From Gammaproteobacteria bacterium (lineage in GTDB: Bacteria; Pseudomonadota; Gammaproteobacteria; GCA-001735895), in NCBI GenBank assembly GCA_029288195.1, contig JARFPR010000492.1:1-11552 (forward strand): a stretch of 11,552 nt of DNA, in the 5' to 3' direction. Positions 6,479-11,552 of the stretch are shown in pieces. How positions within the stretch are numbered: the first letter of the stretch is position 1; the number at the start of each line of letters is the position of its first letter. Below the pieces are notes generated by a model. The model was given only the letters and a program-made list of their open reading frames with translations. It ran no database searches and was not told the DNA's origin. A program made the position numbers and the translations under genes.

Positions 6479-7819
6479 TCAGGTTTGCAGATAAGCTTCC
6501 AGCGAATCGTCGAGCGCGTCCTTCCAGGGCGTGTGATGCGCAGGCGCCATGGTGCCGGTTAGTGCTGATTTGTAGCCGTTGTCACGAAAGGTCATGATGT
6601 TTTCCTTCTTGTGTTTTTTCCACTGGAAGAAGGCTTCATTCGAGCCGGCACAATCAAACTCGGGATAGTCGGTTAAGGCCATCAAATCCATGGTGTATTT
6701 GCCCTGGAACTCGATGCAGGCGTAATCGTCGGCCAGGTTGTCTTCCGCCTCGCGCCACCTGTCGATATCGGCATGCATCTCGGCCTGCGACGGCAGATCG
6801 ATACGTCCCATGATGACGTCTCGTGCATACCAGGCCTGCGCGTCGAACATGTTGAAGGTATACCACTGGTCCTGCATCCCCAGGTACATCAGCTTGGGGT
6901 TGTGCTCCCAGACCACGCCGTTGTAGAGGTTGACCGGGTACAGGCGATTATTGGTCTTTAGCTTCAGATTCTCCGCCATGAACGGGAAGTGGTGCAGGTA
7001 ACCGGTGCACAGAATGATCGCGTCAACCTCGGCGGTGCTGCCGTCCTTGAAGGTGGCGGTATTCTTTTCGACCTTTTCCAGTAACGGCACTTCCTGCCAG
7101 TTATCGGGCCACTTGTAGCCCATCGGTGCGGTTCGATGCGACACCGTGACCGATTTACAACCATATTTCCAGCACTGCGAACCGATATCTTCGGCCGAGT
7201 AGGAGGTGCCGATAATCAGAATGTCCTTATCCTTGAATTCCATCGCATCGCGAAAGTCATGCGCATGCAGTACCCGCCCGTTAAAGCTATCGAATCCGGG
7301 AAACTCGGGCACGTTCGGGGTTGAGAAGTGACCTGAAGCAACTATTACGTTATCGAATTCCTCGGTGTACTCGACGTCCTTTTTTTCGTCCTGAACGGTA
7401 ACGTGAAACATGCCCTCATGCTCGTCGTAGGCTACATGGCGCACTGGCGAGTTAAATCGAATCCAGTCCCGCACCCCGGCTTTCTTCACGCGTCCCTCGA
7501 TATAATCGAATAGCACCGCACGCGGTGGGTAAGAGGCAATGGGACGGCCGAAATGTTCCTCGAAAGAGTAATCTGCAAATTCCAGGCCTTCTTTCGGACC
7601 ATTGGACCAGAGGTAGCGGTACATGCTGCCGTGAACCGGCTCACCGTACTGGTCGAGGCCAGTGCGCCAGGTGTAATTCCATAGCCCACCCCAGTTGTCC
7701 TGCTTCTCGAAACAGACGATATCGGGAATGTCGGCTCCTTTTTCTTTTGCCGACTGGAAGGCTCTTAATTGTGCCAGGCCGCTGGGGCCGGCTCCGATAA
7801 CTGCAACACGCTTGCTCAT
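6479..7819 (-). CDS. tmm: Trimethylamine monooxygenase (flavin-containing monooxygenase)
   Basis: Soluble FAD- and NADPH-dependent monooxygenase that oxidises trimethylamine to trimethylamine N-oxide, the first step of methylated-amine use in many marine bacteria. The 446-residue length is that of bacterial Tmm. The FAD-binding GAGPSG is at 9-14. The FMO fingerprint F-x-G-x3-H-x3-F is at 179-189 (FNGRVLHAHDF). The NADPH-binding GTSYSA is at 204-209, keeping the Tyr at 207 found in characterised bacterial TMA monooxygenases, and CTGY is at 271-274. Long stretches such as ENWGGLWNYTWRTGLD-like (41-56), SMYRYLWSNGPKEGLEFADY (65-84) and the C-terminal GTMAPAHHTPWKDALDDS-like end are, from memory, near-identical to marine Tmm proteins. 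The start has GGAGGA at 7824-7829. It is transcribed away from the XRE-cupin regulator and has its own terminator. Other FMO substrates (dimethylsulfide, indole) are possible. Confidence 0.95.
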   Translation of the reverse strand: MSKRVAVIGAGPSGLAQLRAFQSAKEKGADIPDIVCFEKQDNWGGLWNYTWRTGLDQYGEPVHGSMYRYLWSNGPKEGLEFADYSFEEHFGRPIASYPPRAVLFDYIEGRVKKAGVRDWIRFNSPVRHVAYDEHEGMFHVTVQDEKKDVEYTEEFDNVIVASGHFSTPNVPEFPGFDSFNGRVLHAHDFRDAMEFKDKDILIIGTSYSAEDIGSQCWKYGCKSVTVSHRTAPMGYKWPDNWQEVPLLEKVEKNTATFKDGSTAEVDAIILCTGYLHHFPFMAENLKLKTNNRLYPVNLYNGVVWEHNPKLMYLGMQDQWYTFNMFDAQAWYARDVIMGRIDLPSQAEMHADIDRWREAEDNLADDYACIEFQGKYTMDLMALTDYPEFDCAGSNEAFFQWKKHKKENIMTFRDNGYKSALTGTMAPAHHTPWKDALDDSLEAYLQT

Positions 7820-7844
7820 CTAATCCTCCAACTGACTGATTTTG

Positions 7845-7872
7845 ATCGGTATTTTTATTTGGAAACGGTTTT
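7845..7872 (+). repeat. Imperfect direct repeat, copy 1 (tmm upstream region)
   Basis: It begins ATCGGTATTTTTATTT and ends CGGTTTT. Copy 2 at 7931-7955 has the same ends and a shorter, slightly altered middle. The repeat distance is 86 bases, near eight helical turns, which would suit two bound regulator dimers; this is a guess. Confidence 0.5.
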
Positions 7873-7930
7873 AATTGTGAGCCGTTAAGGTTAGGGAATA
7901 TCGCCGCGATGGTCAACCTCATGGCCTGGA

Positions 7931-7955
7931 ATCGGTATTTATTTTTAGCGGTTTT
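7931..7955 (+). repeat. Imperfect direct repeat, copy 2 (tmm upstream region)
   Basis: It begins ATCGGTATTTATTTTT and ends CGGTTTT, mirroring copy 1 at 7845-7872. Together the copies bracket the proposed tmm promoter. Confidence 0.5.
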
Positions 7956-8024
7956 CGGTTACAGCAGATTTGCAATCGAAAGCGCGCTGATGTTTGATAG
8001 GCCACCAGTCAAAAACCGCAGCAA

Positions 8025-8663
8025 GTGCCCATGCCCGATCCTGATAAGCAGCCAGACGATGACGCATTGATGTCCCAACAGCATAGCGTTGAGGCGCTCG
8101 AAATCGCGATTGGCAAGCAGGTGCGTGCGTCGCGCAAACGCCTGAATCTAACCGTCGCTGCGCTTGCCAAGCAGGCGCAGTTGTCGACCGGGATGTTGTC
8201 GAAAATCGAGAACGGTCAGACCTCGCCGTCACTGGTAACACTAACCTCGCTGGCAAACGCATTGCAGGTTCCGGTGACCTCGTTTTTTCGAGGCTACGAG
8301 GAACAACGTGACGTCACCTATATCAAGGCAGGCGAGGGGTTGCCGATAGAGCGCCGCGGTTCGGGTGCCGGGCATCAATACCAGTTACTCGGGCACACCA
8401 TTGGCAAGCCGTATAATATCGAACCCTACCTGATCACGATCGACGATCAGTCCGAAGTGTTTCCTGTGTTTCAACATGCGGGTACCGAACTGATTTATAT
8501 GCTGGAAGGACGCGTGACTTACCGACACGCAAACAAAACCTATACCCTGGAGCCGGGTGACACACTTTTCTTCGATGCCGAGGCCTCGCATGGCCCGGAC
8601 GAGATACAAAAACTGCCCTGTCGTTACCTTTCGGTCATCATTTCAGAGGCAACAACCCCTTAG
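8025..8663 (+). CDS. XRE-family transcriptional regulator with C-terminal cupin sensor domain
   Basis: DNA-binding regulator with a helix-turn-helix at about residues 27-89 (IGKQVRASRKRLNLTVAALAK, then STGMLSKIENGQTSPSL) followed by a cupin effector domain at about 130-206 (HAGTELIYMLEGRVTYR, LEPGDTLFFDAEASHGP). Proteins of this architecture (PuuR, SutR and relatives) control amine, amino acid or sulfur metabolism, with the cupin sensing a small metabolite. The start is uncertain: GTG 8025, ATG 8031 and ATG 8070 are in frame and none has a good ribosome binding site. The residues before 8070 are acidic and look non-domain, so 8070 is plausible and leaves the helix-turn-helix intact. It sits between divergent tmm and the amidotransferase/synthase genes, and a perfect palindrome follows its stop directly. 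I infer it regulates one or both units in response to a methylated amine or an amide product. Confidence 0.92.
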   Translation: MPMPDPDKQPDDDALMSQQHSVEALEIAIGKQVRASRKRLNLTVAALAKQAQLSTGMLSKIENGQTSPSLVTLTSLANALQVPVTSFFRGYEEQRDVTYIKAGEGLPIERRGSGAGHQYQLLGHTIGKPYNIEPYLITIDDQSEVFPVFQHAGTELIYMLEGRVTYRHANKTYTLEPGDTLFFDAEASHGPDEIQKLPCRYLSVIISEATTP

Positions 8664-8664
8664 A

Positions 8665-8685
8665 TTGTTTCCTGTAAGGAAACAA
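8665..8685. promoter_or_regulatory. Perfect 21-bp palindrome, probable operator
   Basis: Arms TTGTTTCCT and AGGAAACAA are perfectly complementary around GTA. It starts one base after the stop of the XRE-cupin gene and ends 13 bases before a -35-like TTGACA. A symmetric site of this size suits a dimeric XRE regulator. It is not followed by a T-tract, so a terminator is less likely. The regulator encoded directly upstream is the obvious candidate ligand. Confidence 0.65.
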
Positions 8686-8698
8686 AATTTCACTTCAG

Positions 8699-8727
8699 TT
8701 GACAGCTAAAGCGCGCTTCAGTAAGCT
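8699..8727 (+). promoter_or_regulatory. Candidate sigma-70 promoter of the amidotransferase/synthase operon
   Basis: A perfect -35 TTGACA (8699-8704) is followed after exactly 17 bases by TAAGCT (8722-8727), a weak -10. The combination of strong -35 and weak -10 next to a palindrome suggests regulated transcription. A GGAGAGG ribosome binding region at 8751-8757 precedes the ATG at 8766. Confidence 0.5.
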
Positions 8728-8765
8728 CGACCGGTTGATAAATCTCTATCGGAGAGGTAACTGAC

Positions 8766-9674
8766 ATGTGCGGAATCGCAGGTGTTTTATACAAGCAGGC
8801 CGGCACCCACGAAATTGGTAGAACACTGATCGATATGCTCGACGGTTGCCAGCACCGGGGCCCGGATAGCACCGGTTTCGCGCTCTATGGCGAAGACAAG
8901 GACCAGCTGCAGTTGCGTTTTATCGTGCCCACTGAAGCGAGCGCCAGAAAGAAAGCGACGGACAACATTGCGGCGCTGCTGGCGCGTCATAATGCCACCA
9001 TTGAATCCGAACAGTCAGTTGGCTGTTCCTACCAAATAGCGGTTAATTTCGAGGGTGATCTGCTCGATTTCACCAAGCATATCGAGGAACATGCCAAGCT
9101 GGTTTCGGTGGGGCATACGCTGGACATCATCAAGGATGACGGCACCGCGCACGAACTCGACGAGGTTTACCATGTTGGCGATGTCAGGGGTACCCACGGT
9201 ATTGGCCATGTACGCCTCGCCACCGAATCTGCGGTTCGTCCCGAGGCGGCGCACCCGTTCTGGGCCACCGGCTTCGAAGATATCGCGATCGTGCACAACG
9301 GCCAGATCACCAATTACTGGAAGATGCGCCGTCGCCTGGAGCGCCGCGGCTTTACCTTTCATACCGATAACGACAGCGAGCTGGTCGCGGTTTATCTCGC
9401 CGACAAGCTGGAACAGGGTAAGACCCTCGACAGCGTGCTCGAAACCGCGATCGCAGACCTGGATGGAACTTTCTCTTTCCTGGTGTCAACGCCCAACGAA
9501 ATCGGCTACGCCAAGGACAACCTGGCCGCCAAACCGATGGTGTTGTACGAGACCGACGACATGATCGCCATCGCGTCCGAAGAAGTCAGCCTCAACCGGC
9601 TGTTTCCAGGGCAATCCATCAATTCAACCGAACCTGCTCCGGGGACTTTTCAGACATGGTCACGATCGACTTAA
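8766..9674 (+). CDS. Class II glutamine amidotransferase, stand-alone (GlxB/MgsA-like)
   Basis: An Ntn-type glutaminase that releases ammonia from glutamine and passes it to a synthase partner. The catalytic Cys is C2 (MCGIAGV), exposed after removal of Met1. QHRGPDSTG is at 29-37, the substrate-binding Arg is R150 in GHVRLATES, the oxyanion HNG is at 177-179, and NDSELV is at 202-207. The 302-residue length fits stand-alone GlxB and MgsA proteins, which in their families correspond to the N-terminal domain of GltB. The last 19 bases overlap the next gene in another frame (ATG at 9656), so translation is probably coupled and the two products should form a complex. The start is supported by GGAGAGG. 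Whether the product is glutamate or N-methylglutamate cannot be read from this subunit. Confidence 0.93.
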   Translation: MCGIAGVLYKQAGTHEIGRTLIDMLDGCQHRGPDSTGFALYGEDKDQLQLRFIVPTEASARKKATDNIAALLARHNATIESEQSVGCSYQIAVNFEGDLLDFTKHIEEHAKLVSVGHTLDIIKDDGTAHELDEVYHVGDVRGTHGIGHVRLATESAVRPEAAHPFWATGFEDIAIVHNGQITNYWKMRRRLERRGFTFHTDNDSELVAVYLADKLEQGKTLDSVLETAIADLDGTFSFLVSTPNEIGYAKDNLAAKPMVLYETDDMIAIASEEVSLNRLFPGQSINSTEPAPGTFQTWSRST

Positions 9675-11473
9675 GCCAGACTGATATTACCACCGCCAAT
9701 AACCAGATTCGTGACTGCGGTCAGTCGGGCCAGGATGTCGAAATCATCAACCCGGATGCGCGACACAATATCGGGGTTGGCCTGGTTGACCCAATAAAGG
9801 TGCGCGTCAGGGGTTCTGCCGGTTACTTTTGCGGCGGGCTGTCAGACAGCGCGCACTACGAAATTGAGCACAATGCCGGCTGGGCGGTGGGTGACAATAT
9901 CTACTCTGGCTCGGTCGTGGTCGGCGGTAATGCGGGCGCCATAGCCGGGGTCGCCATTCGCGGCGCGGAAATCGTGGTGCGCGGCAATATGGGTAGCCGT
10001 GCGGGACAGGTGATGAAAGCGGGAACGCTGTGTTGCGGCGGCAACGCCGCCTTCATGGCGGGTTACATGATGTATGGCGGGCGCATTATCATTCTCGGCG
10101 ATGCCGCGGCCAAGGTCGGGCAGGATATGAGCGCCGGGGAGATATTCGTCGGCGGCAATATCGAAAGCCTGGGTAACGACACCATGATTGTCGACATGGA
10201 AGCCGCCGAGCGCGATGAAATCATGGAATTTCTCGAGCGTTACAAGTTGAACTACAAGGGTGACTTCACCAAGATCATCAATGCCGGCAAGAAGCTGCGT
10301 TACGCCAACCAGGAGCCGCGTGCACGACCGCAACCTTTTTTCGTGTCTTCGAGTTCGAGTAACTACTGGAACCCCAAGGTGCAGGAAGATATCTGGATCA
10401 AGGGTGAAGTAGGGCGTTATCGAATCCGCGGCTATGGCGCTTCCAAACCGGTTCCGCATTTGAACGATATCGCCTTCGTAAAAGATGTCGCCGCACATCG
10501 GTACAAGCCTGAAGAGCTCAAGGATGTCAATTTAAAAACCACGGTGGGTGGTCGTTATGGTGCCAAACCTTTAAGCCTGTCGATGCCGGTCATGATTGCA
10601 CCGATGAGTTTCGGGGCGCTCAGCCGTTCGGTTAAAATCGCGCTGGCGCGTGCCTCGCGCCTGTCGGGTATTTCAGAAAATACCGGTGAAGGCGGCATGC
10701 TCGATGAACAGCGCGCCGAAGCCGACCAGTTGATCTTCCAGTGCCTGTCGGGTCGCCTCGGCTGGAACGTCAAGGATATGCAGCGTGCCGATGCAATTGA
10801 AATCTATATTTCGCAGGGCGCCAAGCCGGGTCTTGGTGGTCAGCTGATGGCGAAGAAAGTAACGCCGGAACTTGCCGCGATCCGCGGTATTCCCGAGGGC
10901 ATCGATCTGCGTTCGCCCTCGCGTCACCCCGACGTACTCGGGGCCGATGACCTGGTCATCAAGGTTCAGGAGTTTCGCGAAGCCACCATGCACAAAGTGC
11001 CGCTTGGCATCAAGATGGGTGCTGGGCGCGTCAATGACGATATCAAGATTGCCTACAAGGATGGCTTCGACTTCGTTGAACTAGATGGCCTGCAGGGTTC
11101 TACCGGTGCAGCCAGTACCGAGGTGCTGGAAAACGTCGGTATTCCAACCCTGTCTGCGGTGCAGGAAGCGATCGACGGCCTGGAGGAAATCGATGCGGGT
11201 GATGACATGGATCTCGTCATGATGGGCGGCATCAAGGACGGCGTCGATGTCGTCAAGATGCTCGCACTCGGTGCGGATTGCACCTCAGTTGGTACCTCGG
11301 CGATTATTGCCGGTGGCTGTATCGCCTGCATGCAGTGTCATGTCGGTACCTGTCCCGTCGGTATTGCGCCGCAGGCCAAGGAACACGAGGCGCGATCCGA
11401 CATCGACCTGCAGTCGCAAAATAATCATCGCTATTTTGAACCGCTGCGTTGGCAGATCGCCTCGATTACCTAA
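9656..11473 (+). CDS. Fused GXGXG + FMN/3Fe-4S glutamate-synthase-like protein, cut short by in-frame TAA
   Basis: The synthase partner of the upstream amidotransferase. Residues about 1-185 form a GXGXG beta-helix domain (for example VVVGGNAGAIAG, VRGNMGSRAGQV, IFVGGNIESLG), as in the C-terminal domain of GltB or in GlxC/MgsB. After a linker at about 186-255, residues 256-605 form the FMN-binding glutamate synthase domain (APMSFGALS 315-323, ENTGEGGM 341-348, QGAKPGLGG 387-395, LDGLQGSTGAA 476-486, MMGGIKDGVDV 522-532). A 3Fe-4S motif C555-x5-C561-x4-C566 matches GltB spacing, ending CPVGIAPQ. The linker has no Met and no ribosome binding site, so the fusion looks real. The domain order is permuted relative to GltB. 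The reading frame stops at TAA 11471-11473, but family-like sequence resumes directly after it. Candidate roles are glutamate synthase or N-methylglutamate synthase; the tmm neighbour favours the latter, and the 3Fe-4S motif, which as I recall GlxD lacks, favours a glutamate synthase-like enzyme. Confidence 0.9.
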   Translation: MVTIDLSQTDITTANNQIRDCGQSGQDVEIINPDARHNIGVGLVDPIKVRVRGSAGYFCGGLSDSAHYEIEHNAGWAVGDNIYSGSVVVGGNAGAIAGVAIRGAEIVVRGNMGSRAGQVMKAGTLCCGGNAAFMAGYMMYGGRIIILGDAAAKVGQDMSAGEIFVGGNIESLGNDTMIVDMEAAERDEIMEFLERYKLNYKGDFTKIINAGKKLRYANQEPRARPQPFFVSSSSSNYWNPKVQEDIWIKGEVGRYRIRGYGASKPVPHLNDIAFVKDVAAHRYKPEELKDVNLKTTVGGRYGAKPLSLSMPVMIAPMSFGALSRSVKIALARASRLSGISENTGEGGMLDEQRAEADQLIFQCLSGRLGWNVKDMQRADAIEIYISQGAKPGLGGQLMAKKVTPELAAIRGIPEGIDLRSPSRHPDVLGADDLVIKVQEFREATMHKVPLGIKMGAGRVNDDIKIAYKDGFDFVELDGLQGSTGAASTEVLENVGIPTLSAVQEAIDGLEEIDAGDDMDLVMMGGIKDGVDVVKMLALGADCTSVGTSAIIAGGCIACMQCHVGTCPVGIAPQAKEHEARSDIDLQSQNNHRYFEPLRWQIASIT

Positions 11474-11552
11474 GCGCTGGGTTACGATGACGTGCACAAG
11501 GTAAGCCGCGACGACCTCGTCGCGCTGACCCCGGAAGCGGCAGAGATTACCG
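11474..11552 (+). pseudogene. In-frame continuation of the synthase gene after the TAA (runs off the window)
   Basis: In the same frame as the upstream gene, the 26 codons after the TAA encode ALGYDDVHK, then a short linker, then LVALTPEAAEIT. This is, from family knowledge, the usual C-terminal element of FMN-type glutamate synthase proteins. No start codon or ribosome binding site precedes it. It is therefore the disconnected C-terminus of the gene at 9656, or part of it if the stop is a sequencing error. Confidence 0.75.

Larger units (their letters stand above)
7820..8024. promoter_or_regulatory. Divergent promoter region between tmm and the XRE-cupin gene
   Basis: This 205-base AT-rich stretch must hold the promoters of both divergent genes. 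For tmm (minus strand) a plausible sigma-70 promoter is TTGACC (plus-strand 7911-7916) and TAACCT (7888-7893) separated by exactly 17 bases. Two imperfect copies of a sequence starting ATCGGTATTT lie at 7845 and 7931, one on each side of that promoter. A GGAAAC half-site like that in the 8665-8685 palindrome occurs at 7861-7866. No convincing promoter for the rightward gene was found. Confidence 0.45.

Noticed and set aside
8458..8467. TGTTTCCTGT inside the XRE-cupin coding region as a second operator
   Set aside because: It matches only one arm and lies within coding sequence of the cupin domain; chance is sufficient.
8665..8685. The palindrome as a terminator of the XRE-cupin gene
   Set aside because: The loop would be only three bases, the stem is AT-rich, and it is followed by AAAATTT rather than a T-tract; the position before TTGACA suits an operator better.
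9656..9674. The 19-base overlap of amidotransferase and synthase genes as a frameshift artefact
   Set aside because: The amidotransferase keeps a family-like C-terminus (LFPGQ..TW) and the synthase begins with its own ATG; overlap with coupling is normal in such pairs.
9842..10498. A 218-codon minus-strand open frame inside the synthase gene
   Set aside because: It overlaps the conserved GXGXG domain coding strand fully and shows no domain or ribosome binding site; it is a shadow.
11471..11473. Recoding of the stop as selenocysteine or pyrrolysine
   Set aside because: The codon is TAA, which neither system uses, and the position is not a known active-site residue.

Overview
The window looks like part of a proteobacterial chromosome, most plausibly a marine gammaproteobacterium. 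This rests on a GC content of roughly one half, tight operons, NtrC/sigma-54-type control of an ammonium transporter, and a trimethylamine monooxygenase very close to those I know from marine bacteria. The taxonomic call is inference; no rRNA or tRNA is present.

Left part (1-5957), all on the + strand. A 5'-truncated divergent ammonium transporter (Amt) is followed by a small single-pass membrane protein and a strong terminator. Next come an unrecognised anchored protein, folD (methylene-tetrahydrofolate dehydrogenase/cyclohydrolase), and a second unrecognised anchored protein. A 466-base gene-free leader carries an almost perfect NtrC site and a sigma-54-like promoter. It leads to a second complete Amt, a second small single-pass protein and another strong terminator. 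The two small proteins share the motif G-x-x-Y-x-F-x-G-[ST] just before their membrane segment, so 'Amt + small partner + terminator' occurs twice.

Middle (6018-7819), on the - strand: tmm, a trimethylamine monooxygenase that makes TMA N-oxide, with its own terminator, and then a small cupin protein.

Right part (8025-11552), on the + strand: an XRE-cupin regulator, a perfect 21-bp palindrome beside a sigma-70-like promoter, and then two overlapping genes. The first is a stand-alone class II glutamine amidotransferase. The second is a fused GXGXG + FMN/3Fe-4S glutamate-synthase-like protein. Together they supply the parts of a glutamate synthase or N-methylglutamate synthase in permuted order. 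The second gene is interrupted by an in-frame TAA close to its C-terminus, and family-like sequence continues in frame to the window end.

Together the genes fit methylated-amine and ammonium nutrition. Tmm oxidises TMA. FolD handles one-carbon units on tetrahydrofolate. The synthase module makes glutamate or N-methylglutamate. The two Amts recover ammonium or methylammonium. The usual companions (tdm, dmm, gmaS, mgd) are not in the window, so the pathway assignment is inference.
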